Part shown: in pieces, positions 43,913 through 51,314 of the stretch
Position numbering within the stretch: position 1 is the first letter of the stretch
Layout: the number at the start of each line of letters is the position of its first letter
From: Liminaster sp017519885
GTDB lineage: Bacteria; Bacteroidota; Bacteroidia; Bacteroidales; UBA3663
Reading direction: 5' to 3'
DNA: 64,000 nt
Assembly: GCA_017519885.1 (NCBI GenBank)
Contig: JAFWRO010000057.1
Span: 1 to 64,000, forward strand
The notes under the pieces: model-generated
Database searches by the model: none
The model's input: the letters and a program-made list of their open reading frames with translations, nothing else
Told to the model about the DNA's origin: nothing
Made by a program: the position numbers and the translations under genes

Positions 43913-44470
43913 TCATGCTCCCCAAAGCAGGAGGGCGAGGAAGGTTACCTTGCGTATTGCTGCCAATGCGGTGGTAATGTGGTTTTCCACGGTGCGCTTG
44001 CTGATGCCAAGCTTTTGGGCTATTTCCTCGTTCGACAACCCTTCCTTACGGCTCATCTCAAAGACGCGTCGTCGTTGTTCGGGCATGTTCTTTACTGTAA
44101 GTTCAATGAGTTGCTGAAGTTCTTGGGCAAAGAGGCGTTCTTCGGTGTCGTCGGTCTCTGTGGGGGTATATAACATCAGTTCCACATACTTGTCGTTGAC
44201 AAGCTGATGGTCGAAGTGGTTGTAGATGGCAAACTTGGCCGTCTTAAAGAGGAAGGCCTTGAAGGAAAGTATCTCTCCGCATCTTTGTCTGTTTTCCCAT
44301 AGTCTCAGAAAGATGTCCTGGCTCATGTCGCGGGCTTCCTCGACATCCTTAATGAAGCCATTGATAAATGCAACCAGTCGTGGCTGATAATATAGGAACA
44401 ACAGTTCGAAGGCTCGATTGTTTCCATTCGCAAATGCTTGGATGTATTCTTTTTCTTCGGTATCTGTCAT
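43913..44470 (-). CDS. ECF-type RNA polymerase sigma factor
   Basis: A 185-residue extracytoplasmic-function sigma factor. Region 2 spans about residues 15-85 (NGNNRAFELLFLYYQPRLVAFINGFIKDVEEARDMSQDIFLRLWENR read in pieces) and region 4 about 125-175 (MPEQRRRVFEMSRKEGLSNEEIAQKLGISKRTVENHI). No anti-sigma or extra domain is fused. It should switch on the susC-susD-fucosidase operon when the FecR protein releases it. The start at MTDTEEK was chosen because the longer frame begins upstream of the promoter. Confidence 0.93.
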   Translation of the reverse strand: MTDTEEKEYIQAFANGNNRAFELLFLYYQPRLVAFINGFIKDVEEARDMSQDIFLRLWENRQRCGEILSFKAFLFKTAKFAIYNHFDHQLVNDKYVELMLYTPTETDDTEERLFAQELQQLIELTVKNMPEQRRRVFEMSRKEGLSNEEIAQKLGISKRTVENHITTALAAIRKVTFLALLLWGA

Positions 44471-44515
44471 GAGTGTTACGCGATAAGATCGGGTGTTTCC
44501 ATCGTTTTCTTTCGG

Positions 44516-44546
44516 CAAAGATATGATAAATAAATGAATTGACAAA
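44516..44546 (-). promoter_or_regulatory. Promoter of the ECF sigma gene
   Basis: On the minus strand TTTG (44546-44543), 19 nt, TATCTTTG (44523-44516). It resembles the primary-sigma consensus, so the sigma gene is at least partly expressed constitutively. Confidence 0.7.
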
Positions 44547-44653
44547 ATATTTGAGAGAAAATGTTATGTGATTTCATAATTTTCAAGTCTTCATGTCGCT
44601 GAATTCCTGCTCAAGATAAAGAAACTTTGTTTTCTGTCAGAAGCAAGCATTGT

Positions 44654-44833
44654 GACGGCCGACAGAGTGCAATATCCGATTGCGGAAACATTATGTCGGC
44701 CGACAGAGTGCAATATCCGATTGCGGAAGCATTGTGACGGCCGACAGAGTATTCTATCCGTTTGGAGCAAGCATTGTGTCGGCCGACAGAGTGCTCTATC
44801 CGTTTGGAGTAAGCATCCTGTCGGCCGTCAGAG
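44654..44833. repeat. Five-copy, 41-42 bp tandem array of TGTCGGCCGACA palindromes
   Basis: The core CGGCCGACAGAGT begins at 44656, 44697, 44738 and 44780, and CGGCCGTCAGAGT at 44822. Copies two and four contain the perfect 12-bp palindrome TGTCGGCCGACA; the others have one change. Copies one and two share one spacer (TGCAATATCCGATTGCGG), copies three and four another (TATCCGTTTGGA). Spacing is about four helical turns. The array is intergenic, between divergent promoters. It is not a CRISPR, as the spacers are not unique. Confidence 0.85.
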
Positions 44834-44927
44834 TACTTACTTCGGGGAGAGATTGTTTATGTCGCAAGTGGACATGACAAATGACACTAAAAATGAGTGG
44901 ACTGTAACAAAAAAACAATGCATCTAT

Positions 44928-44957
44928 TTTGTTGATTCAAAAAAATTATTATCTTTG
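44928..44957 (+). promoter_or_regulatory. Promoter of alanine dehydrogenase
   Basis: TTTG (44928-44931), 18 nt, TATCTTTG (44950-44957); the spacing is one nt shorter than usual. It lies just after the palindrome array. Confidence 0.6.
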
Positions 44958-45001
44958 CCCCAGATAACCGTAAAAACACAACACTTTAAAAGGAGAATAC
45001 T

Positions 45002-46108
45002 ATGAAAGTTGGAATTCCAAAAGAAATCAAGCAGGGCGAGAGCCGTGTCGGCATGACGCCCGCAGGAGTGTCAGAATTTGTGAAACGTGGACACACCGTC
45101 TATGTGCAGCATACGGCGGGTGACGGTAGCGGTTTCCCTGACAAGGAATATGAGGAAGCTGGTGCTTCGATCTTGCCAACGATGGAAGAGGTTTATGCTG
45201 CTTCTGATATGATTGTGAAAGTCAAGGAACCCATCGCCCCCGAGTACCCGTTGATTCGCAAGGATCAGATTGTCTTCACCTATTTCCATTTTGCGTGCGA
45301 GCGCGAACTCACCGATGCCATGTTGAAGAGTGGCGCAGTCTGCATCGCCTACGAGACCGTGCAGAAGGCCGATCGCAGTCTTCCTTTGCTCATTCCGATG
45401 AGTGAGGTGGCTGGACGTATGGCTACGCTCAACGGTGCCTACTATCTGCAGAAGACCAAGGGCGGCAAGGGCAAACTCATCAGCGCTGTGCCAGGTGTAG
45501 AGCCTGCTCGTGTGCTCGTCTTGGGAGGTGGTACGGTAGGAGAGGCTGCTGCTCGTATGGCTGCCGGCTTGGGTGCAAGTGTCATCATTGCCGACATCAA
45601 CCTGCCACGCCTGCGTCAGCTCGGCATGGAGTTGCCGCCCAATGTCCACACCATTTATTCCACCGAACACAATATCCGCAAGCTTTTGCCGACGGTCGAT
45701 ATTGTTGTTGGTTCAGTGCTCATTCCGGGAGCCAAGTGCCCGCATCTGATCACACGCGATATGTTGAAACTGATGGAGCCCGGCTCGGTGCTCGTCGATG
45801 TTGCTATCGACCAGGGAGGTTGCTTCGAGACATCAAGGCCCACTACGCACGAGGATCCCGTCTATACGGTCGATGGCATCGTCCACTATTGCGTGGCCAA
45901 TATCCCAGGAGCCGTGTCGCATACCTCAACCTTGGCGCTGACCAATGCCACACTGCGCTATGCACTCGCTTTGGCCGACAAGGGTTGGCAGCAGGCTTGC
46001 CGCGACGACCACGCGCTCTATCTTGGCCTCAATGTAGTCGATGGCAAGGTCACCTTCAAGGCTGTCGCCGAAGCGTTCGGCATGAAGTTTGAGCCGGTGG
46101 AGCTATGA
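45002..46108 (+). CDS. ald: Alanine dehydrogenase
   Basis: Catalyses NAD-dependent oxidative deamination of L-alanine to pyruvate and ammonia, or the reverse. The 368-residue product has the family residues R15 (GESRVGMTP), K75 (VKVKEP) and H96 (YFHFA), and the NAD-binding motif VLVLGGGTVGEAAARMA (about 169-185). Length matches Ald (about 370). It is preceded by a good SD-like sequence AAAAGGAGAATAC and by the palindrome array and promoter, suggesting a possible regulated gene. It is convergent with the PafA-like phosphatase gene, with a strong shared stem-loop between. Confidence 0.97.
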   Translation: MKVGIPKEIKQGESRVGMTPAGVSEFVKRGHTVYVQHTAGDGSGFPDKEYEEAGASILPTMEEVYAASDMIVKVKEPIAPEYPLIRKDQIVFTYFHFACERELTDAMLKSGAVCIAYETVQKADRSLPLLIPMSEVAGRMATLNGAYYLQKTKGGKGKLISAVPGVEPARVLVLGGGTVGEAAARMAAGLGASVIIADINLPRLRQLGMELPPNVHTIYSTEHNIRKLLPTVDIVVGSVLIPGAKCPHLITRDMLKLMEPGSVLVDVAIDQGGCFETSRPTTHEDPVYTVDGIVHYCVANIPGAVSHTSTLALTNATLRYALALADKGWQQACRDDHALYLGLNVVDGKVTFKAVAEAFGMKFEPVEL

Positions 46109-46119
46109 CCCCCTTTTTT

Positions 46120-46164
46120 CTAGAGGATCTAGATGTTCTAGAAGCTCTAGATATTCTAGGCTCT
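46120..46164. repeat. Tandem array of CTAGA words with exact 9-bp period
   Basis: CTAG begins at 46120, 46129, 46138, 46147 and 46156, with variable bases between. It starts 12 nt after the alanine dehydrogenase stop. It has the same 9-bp period as the TATAG array at 22043 but a different core. Confidence 0.85.
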
Positions 46165-46178
46165 AACAGAAACAAAAT

Positions 46179-46213
46179 ATTAGCGGCCCGATGGATTCCA
46201 TCCGGCCGCTAAT
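46179..46213. terminator. Bidirectional terminator between alanine dehydrogenase and phosphatase
   Basis: ATTAGCGGCC (46179-46188) and GGCCGCTAAT (46204-46213) pair perfectly, with GATGG/CCATC inside. There are A-rich and T-rich flanks on both sides, and it sits between convergent genes. Confidence 0.8.
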
Positions 46214-46233
46214 GATTTTCAGATAGTCTTTTT

Positions 46234-47715
46234 TTACTTCATTGCCTTGGCATTGCCGATGCAGGAGTTAGGCATCTGGATATGGAGCATTTCACAAATA
46301 GTTGGTGCGATATCCACGATGTTGGTGGGCTCGGAGGTCTCGCCGTGATTGACGTGCCAGCCAAAGAGGACGAATGGGATGTGGGCATCGTAGGGGTTCC
46401 ACATACCGTGGGTGGTGCCAACATAGTCGGGCTTGTCGCTCACGTTCTCCCAACCAGCCTTTGCAACATAGAAGATATCACCACTGCGTGCGGGATTGTA
46501 GCCATTGGCGATGCGTTCGCGCAAGAGCTTTGGCATAGTGGTGGTGAGTGCCTTCTCGAAATCGACCACATAAATCAGTTCATCGATTTTCTTAAGTTCC
46601 TCGATGACGGCCTGCTTTACTTCGCAGAGCTTCTTGCCTGTGGTGGCGATGTAGGCGCGGTTGAGGTAGATGCGTCCGGCATTCTCACCCAAGATGACCT
46701 TGTCGTCGCCAGTTAGGCCGAGACTGGCCTTGACGTTCTCTTCGACCACCTTCAGCTTGTCCCACATCTCGAGGCCGCCCGAAGGGATGTTGTGGGCCTT
46801 CATCACGTTGGGGTTGTGGGCGCCACCGTGGTCGGCCGAGAGGAACAAGAGGTAGTTGCCGCGGCCCACTTTCTGGTCGAGCACACTGAGGAAGTTGGCG
46901 AGCTGGCGGTCGAGCTCCATATAGGCGGCGTAGTTTTCGGGGCCGCGCGTGCCGATGGCATGGCCGATGACGTCGGTCGAAGAGATGCTGATGGCCAGCA
47001 TGTCGGTGATGTCGTCCTGTCCCATCTGCTCGCCGTCAAGGGCGGCGATGGCCATCTGGAAGGTCTTGGTGATGCCTTCGGGCGAGCGCTTGATATCGGT
47101 ACCAGGCTTTACGCCAATCTTCTTGTTCATCTCTTGAGCCCACTTGGGCAGCTCGTTCATATAGTAGGTCGAGCTGACGAAATGTCCGGCCGAGCCATCC
47201 CACCAGTAGGCAGCATCGGCGCCATGGCCGGCAGGCAGAATGGCAGCACGGTCCTTCAAGGCCACACCGATGACCTTGGCCTTGTAGTCGGTGGCAATCT
47301 TCAGCACGTCGCCGATGCCCGAGGCCAGGTTGTTGCGGGGTGACATCTGTCCTTCCTTGCTGTCAGAACCGACACTCTGCACGGTTTCGTCGCCACAGCA
47401 ATAGGTGCGCTTTCCGTTGATATAGAAATCGTTGCCGCAGATGCCGTGCAGGGCAGGTGTAGTGCCCGTATAGATGCTCGTGTGACCAATGGCGGTCACT
47501 GTAGGCACGTAGTTGATCATGGTGTTCTCGAAGCTGAAACCCTCGTCGACGAGTTTGCGGAGACCGCCCTCGCCATATTGGTCATAATAATAATAGAGGT
47601 AGTCCCAACGCATCTGGTCCACCACGAGACCTACCACAAGCTTAGGCCGCTGAATTTCGGCCATTGCTGATACGCATACCAGCGCAGCAACAATCATTGA
47701 AAACAGTTTTCTCAT
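46234..47715 (-). CDS. PafA-like alkaline phosphatase, periplasmic
   Basis: A 493-residue exported metallophosphatase (signal peptide to about residue 19). The Zn ligand Asp is in VVDQMRWDYL (D33); the nucleophilic Thr lies in PTVTAIGHTSIYTG (71-84); N95 is in CGNDFY; and the K-x-R pair that marks PafA-type enzymes is in LKDRAAILPAGH (K154, R156). Metal-ligand motifs SSTDVIGHAIG and LSADHGGAHNP follow. The family hydrolyses phosphomonoesters outside the cytoplasm. It is divergent from the GH43 gene and convergent with alanine dehydrogenase. Confidence 0.93.
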   Translation of the reverse strand: MRKLFSMIVAALVCVSAMAEIQRPKLVVGLVVDQMRWDYLYYYYDQYGEGGLRKLVDEGFSFENTMINYVPTVTAIGHTSIYTGTTPALHGICGNDFYINGKRTYCCGDETVQSVGSDSKEGQMSPRNNLASGIGDVLKIATDYKAKVIGVALKDRAAILPAGHGADAAYWWDGSAGHFVSSTYYMNELPKWAQEMNKKIGVKPGTDIKRSPEGITKTFQMAIAALDGEQMGQDDITDMLAISISSTDVIGHAIGTRGPENYAAYMELDRQLANFLSVLDQKVGRGNYLLFLSADHGGAHNPNVMKAHNIPSGGLEMWDKLKVVEENVKASLGLTGDDKVILGENAGRIYLNRAYIATTGKKLCEVKQAVIEELKKIDELIYVVDFEKALTTTMPKLLRERIANGYNPARSGDIFYVAKAGWENVSDKPDYVGTTHGMWNPYDAHIPFVLFGWHVNHGETSEPTNIVDIAPTICEMLHIQMPNSCIGNAKAMK

Positions 47716-47727
47716 TTCTTTTGGAAT

Positions 47728-47760
47728 TATAGGGTTATATAGTGACTATAGTTTTATTAG
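47728..47760. repeat. Short TATAG array (9-10 nt period)
   Basis: TATAG begins at 47728, 47738 and 47747, and TATTAG at 47755. It lies in the leader of the phosphatase gene and is related to the array at 22043-22096. Confidence 0.65.
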
Positions 47761-47786
47761 GATTTCAGGTTGTTTTTTATTTGCTG

Positions 47787-47818
47787 CAAAAATACGGACT
47801 TTTTTCGATTCTTCCAAA
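47787..47818 (-). promoter_or_regulatory. Promoter of the PafA-like phosphatase
   Basis: On the minus strand TTTG (47818-47815), 20 nt, TATTTTTG (47794-47787); perfect boxes and spacing. Confidence 0.7.
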
Positions 47819-47833
47819 TATTTTGTACGAAAA

Positions 47834-47865
47834 TTTGTTTTTGCAAAAAAAACTATCTATCTTTG
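47834..47865 (+). promoter_or_regulatory. Promoter of the GH43 gene
   Basis: TTTG (47834-47837), 20 nt, TATCTTTG (47858-47865). A single TTTTGTAC word lies just upstream (47821-47828), followed by a TTTTTGCAAA word, as at other promoters in this window. Confidence 0.7.
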
Positions 47866-47913
47866 CGCGGACAAATAATATCTTTGCAACATAAATTATT
47901 ATCATAACAACCT

Positions 47914-49521
47914 ATGAGAACTATTTCCCGACTTCTCTTCGTGAGCCTGATGACTATGATGGCAGCAACGGTCGTTGCACAGAATCCTTACCTTCCGCTG
48001 TGGGAGTTTATTCCCGATGGCGAACCATACGTCTTCGAGGATCCCGACAATCCGGGACAGTATCGCGTCTATATCTACGGTTCACACGACAATCTGGTGA
48101 CTATGTACTGCGGCTTGGACCAGGTTGTTTGGTCGGCCTCGGTCGATGACCTGCGTCATTGGCGTTATGATGGTGTAATTTTCGAATCGAAGAAAGATGC
48201 GTTGGGCAATAACCTGCATCCCGATGGCAAGGGAGATGTCCTTTTTGCTCCCGATGTCAACGAGGTGGTTGGCAAGGATGGTACAAAGACCTATTATCTC
48301 TATCCAAACAACCAGATGGGAGGCCGACAGACGATGGTCGCCAAATCGAATCGTCCCGATGGTCCCTTCGAGGTATGCAACTGGAGTCCGGACAATCCGA
48401 AGCAGACTGTCGGCATACTGGGCTTTGACCCGGCTGTCTTCACCGACACCGATGGACGCACCTACGCCTATTGGGGCTTTGAGCAGTCGAATGGCGCCGA
48501 ACTTGACCCCACGACGATGGCCACGGTGAAACCGGGGACCAAGATTGTGGAAAATATGATACCAAGCAGCAAGCAGGATCATACCTATCGCTTCTTCGAG
48601 GCTTCGTCAATGCGCAAGATCGAGGACAAATACGTCTTCGTTTATAGTCGTGTGACCAATGATGGAGAAGATGGTTTGCCCAGTTGCAACTACACGTTGG
48701 CCTATTGCTATGGCAACAGCCCGCTTGGTCCTTGGACCTACGGAGGCACCATCATCGATGGCCGTGGAAAGGAACATCGTCCCGATGGCACCACCGTTGC
48801 CACCGCAACACCCTTCGGCAACACGCATGGCAGCATCTGTCAGATTGGCGACCAGTGGTACGTCTTCTATCATCGTCAGGCAGGTACCGACGAATATGGA
48901 CGTCAGGCCATGGTGGCTCCCATCCGAGTGGAGGTTGTACCTGGGGAAGATGGTTATGTGCGAATCTCCGAAGCCGAATTTACTTCCGAAGGTTTCCTCA
49001 CCGAGGGCCTTGATCCCTACGAAACCTATCCCGCAGGAATCGCTTGCTACTATATGGGCCCTGAACCAGCTACGCAGAACTATCCCAACGTACATTACAC
49101 GGGTTCTCATACTGCTATTGTGCGTAACCAGTATGATGGTTCGTCCGACGTCTATGCTGCAGGGATGAACCGTTGTCCGATGGTTAACAACACGGCAGGT
49201 TCGGTTGTTGGCTACAAGTATTATAATTTCAGCAAAACCTTTGGCCAAACAGGATTGCAACTTGTGCTCGACTATACTCCCGATGGTGCCATCGGCACAA
49301 TCGACATCTTCCTCGACCGTCCGTCAGAGGCAGAAGGCGGTGTGCACCTTGCTACGCTTAACGTGGGAGCCGAAGGCATCGGTCAGCCGACGGCTGCAAA
49401 TATTGAAATGGAGCAACTGAAGTATTACAACGGGAAGCATGCCCTCTTCTTTGTATTCCATTCAGAGACACCGAAGCTATCCATTTGCCAACTCAATTAC
49501 TTGCATTTCGAGAAGAAATAG
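47914..49521 (+). CDS. Exported glycoside hydrolase family 43 enzyme
   Basis: A 535-residue secreted enzyme (signal peptide to about residue 22) of the five-bladed propeller family GH43, which includes arabinofuranosidases and xylosidases. Visible acid motifs are the catalytic base in GEPYVFEDPDNPG (D43), FAPDVNEVV (pKa-modulating Asp near 113) and the proton-donor Glu in RFFEASSM (about 230). A C-terminal CBM6-like beta-sandwich follows the catalytic domain (about 390-535). Substrate unknown; arabinan or pectic side chains would suit the locus at the left edge of this window. It is followed after 38 bp by the transporter gene, on the same strand. Confidence 0.9.
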   Translation: MRTISRLLFVSLMTMMAATVVAQNPYLPLWEFIPDGEPYVFEDPDNPGQYRVYIYGSHDNLVTMYCGLDQVVWSASVDDLRHWRYDGVIFESKKDALGNNLHPDGKGDVLFAPDVNEVVGKDGTKTYYLYPNNQMGGRQTMVAKSNRPDGPFEVCNWSPDNPKQTVGILGFDPAVFTDTDGRTYAYWGFEQSNGAELDPTTMATVKPGTKIVENMIPSSKQDHTYRFFEASSMRKIEDKYVFVYSRVTNDGEDGLPSCNYTLAYCYGNSPLGPWTYGGTIIDGRGKEHRPDGTTVATATPFGNTHGSICQIGDQWYVFYHRQAGTDEYGRQAMVAPIRVEVVPGEDGYVRISEAEFTSEGFLTEGLDPYETYPAGIACYYMGPEPATQNYPNVHYTGSHTAIVRNQYDGSSDVYAAGMNRCPMVNNTAGSVVGYKYYNFSKTFGQTGLQLVLDYTPDGAIGTIDIFLDRPSEAEGGVHLATLNVGAEGIGQPTAANIEMEQLKYYNGKHALFFVFHSETPKLSICQLNYLHFEKK

Positions 49522-49559
49522 AATAACTCTCATTGACTTCTGCGAAGCATTAACAATTT

Positions 49560-50411
49560 ATGAACAGTATCCTTATCGTACTTCCTATCCTGACGCTGCT
49601 GATGTTCGACCTGGGGCTCACGTTGCGTCCCAATGACTTCCTGCTGGTGTTCAAGCAGCCACGGGCTATTCTGCTTGGCTTGTGCGGCCAGCTGTTGGTC
49701 CTTCCCCTGATCGCGTTTGCCTTGGCCGAGATGTTCCATTTGTCGCCCTTGTTCTACATAGGCGTTGTGCTCATTGCCTGCTGCCCTGGCGGTTCGTCGA
49801 GCAACGTCTTCTCAATGCTTGCCAAAGGTGATGTCGCATTGTCGGTATCACTCACAGCGCTCAGTTCAATTATTACGCTCTTTACAGTGCCTCTCATTCT
49901 CGATTGGACTACGACGCAGGTGGGCGAGGCAGTAGGCATTCATCTGCCTGTCGGAAATCTGCTGATGCAGAACCTTGTCACTATGCTTATTCCAATTCTG
50001 CTGGGTATCGGTGTGAATCATTTCTGGCCGGTTGCTGCGACACGCATGGAACGCGTGCTTTCGAAGATCGCCTTCCCTGCTCTGATGCTTCTGGCAGGTA
50101 TCTTCTTTGTGCAGCATCACAACACCATTGCCGACAATTTCGGCGTCCTTGGTTTCTGCCTCACTGCTTTGATTCTCCTTGCAATTGGAGCTTCTTGGTT
50201 GGCAGGTCATCTGTGTGGCCTTGAGACACGCGAGAAGCGAACCATCGTCATCGAGGTGGGCATGCAGAATGCAGCACAAGCTATTGCCATCGCTTCCAGC
50301 CCATTCATCTTCAATAATGGCGTCATCGCCATTCCTGCCATCATCTATGCATTGATGATGAACGTAGTCCTGCTCACCTACGTCGGTATCATCATCAAGC
50401 GCAGGAAATAA
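49560..50411 (+). CDS. Bile acid:sodium symporter (BASS) family transporter
   Basis: A 283-residue inner-membrane transporter with about nine to ten hydrophobic helices. Family motifs are CCPGGSSSNVFSMLAKGD (about 74-91) and IEVGMQNAAQAIAIA (about 226-240). Members carry organic anions such as bile acids, pantothenate or pyruvate with sodium. The substrate cannot be told from sequence. It follows the GH43 gene closely and ends with a clear terminator. Confidence 0.92.
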   Translation: MNSILIVLPILTLLMFDLGLTLRPNDFLLVFKQPRAILLGLCGQLLVLPLIAFALAEMFHLSPLFYIGVVLIACCPGGSSSNVFSMLAKGDVALSVSLTALSSIITLFTVPLILDWTTTQVGEAVGIHLPVGNLLMQNLVTMLIPILLGIGVNHFWPVAATRMERVLSKIAFPALMLLAGIFFVQHHNTIADNFGVLGFCLTALILLAIGASWLAGHLCGLETREKRTIVIEVGMQNAAQAIAIASSPFIFNNGVIAIPAIIYALMMNVVLLTYVGIIIKRRK

Positions 50412-50422
50412 GCCTCGTTTCA

Positions 50423-50455
50423 TGGCACATGTACTTGTCTATGTGCCAATTTTTC
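50423..50455 (+). terminator. Terminator of the GH43-transporter unit
   Basis: TGGCACAT (50423-50430) pairs with ATGTGCCA (50441-50448), followed by ATTTTTC. Confidence 0.75.
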
Positions 50456-50485
50456 TACATCTTTTGTCATTTTTCGAAGACAAAA

Positions 50486-50517
50486 TTTGGCATTTTCATC
50501 AAGATGCTTTATATTTG
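50486..50517 (+). promoter_or_regulatory. Promoter of the unknown/sigma-like operon
   Basis: TTTG (50486-50489), 20 nt, TATATTTG (50510-50517). Transcription start is near 50524, 24 nt before the ATG. Confidence 0.75.
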
Positions 50518-50547
50518 CATCGTCAATATCAATGAAAGCATCTTAAC

Positions 50548-51312
50548 ATGGAAAATCAAATTAGTGTCTTAAATATCAAACTCGAGGATGCTCCTTTCTA
50601 TAAACGGGAAGGGGTGATGGCTTGTGAAGGTGTCGCGAGTGAAAGCGATGTAGCGTTCGTCGGGAAGATACAAAACGTGTATGTCGTTTGTGACACGAAG
50701 GGACTCATCAAAAGTGTATTGGCCTATTTCCCCGATGACATCAAAGCCATTGACATGGCGCCAGACTACAATCTGGCTGTCAAGTATTATGTGCCACAGC
50801 GACTGGTGGCCTATCGCAACGTGCAAGGCGAGATCATCAGTGCCGCCGAGTTTATGCGCATGTATCCGGAAGTTTATGTCCAATTGCTCAAAGGATTGAA
50901 ACATGCTCATTTCCGCACCGAACGATGGCCAATGTTCCGTCAGTTCGAAGCTGATTGTTACCGTACTTTGAAGGTGAATGAAAACCTCGTCAAGCAATAT
51001 GTTGCCGACGAGGAGGGTTCCACCCGTTACACCGAGATGCTTCGAGTCGTCGAAACCGATGGCTCATTGGGCAATTGCACTTTCGAAAGCAAGATCATAC
51101 GATGCACAAAATCAGGCACGCCTGTTGAAATGTTCACCGATACGCTGCAAGCCAATGTCTATCAGTTGCTGGAAAAAGGATATGATTGTCTGTCGGCCGA
51201 TGGATATTCGGACATCCTTGCATCCATTGAGCAGTATCGACGCGATGTGCATGAGGCGGAAATGAAGCTTTCCGATCGTATTGAAAAGATTCTGTCGAAC
51301 CCAATTAAATAG
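50548..51312 (+). CDS. Cytoplasmic protein of unknown function, partner of sigma-like protein
   Basis: A 254-residue protein with no signal peptide, no membrane helix and no recognised domain. It is charged and mixed alpha/beta; distinctive segments are FVGKIQNVYVVCDTKGLIKSV and VYVQLLKGLKHAHFRTERWPMF. The last ~40 residues are helical (ASIEQYRRDVHEAEMKLSDRIEKIL). It is the first gene of a two-gene operon, ending 2 bp before the next ATG. Its link to the sigma-like protein suggests it regulates or is regulated by it, but no function can be claimed. Confidence 0.7.
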   Translation: MENQISVLNIKLEDAPFYKREGVMACEGVASESDVAFVGKIQNVYVVCDTKGLIKSVLAYFPDDIKAIDMAPDYNLAVKYYVPQRLVAYRNVQGEIISAAEFMRMYPEVYVQLLKGLKHAHFRTERWPMFRQFEADCYRTLKVNENLVKQYVADEEGSTRYTEMLRVVETDGSLGNCTFESKIIRCTKSGTPVEMFTDTLQANVYQLLEKGYDCLSADGYSDILASIEQYRRDVHEAEMKLSDRIEKILSNPIK

Positions 51313-51314
51313 GA

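Larger units (their letters stand above)
44471..45001. other. Gene-free stretch between sigma and alanine dehydrogenase genes
   Basis: Contains both promoters and a five-copy tandem array centred on a 12-bp palindrome (see the repeat entry). An open frame at 44652-45005 reads through the array and is not credible as a gene. Confidence 0.7.

Noticed and set aside
44654..44833. CRISPR-like array
   Set aside because: The intervening segments repeat in two types and are not unique spacers; there are no cas genes in the window.
44652..45005. A 117-codon frame with a 14-residue repeat
   Set aside because: It is created by the 41-42 bp palindrome array and runs into the alanine dehydrogenase gene; codon use is odd and there is no family resemblance.
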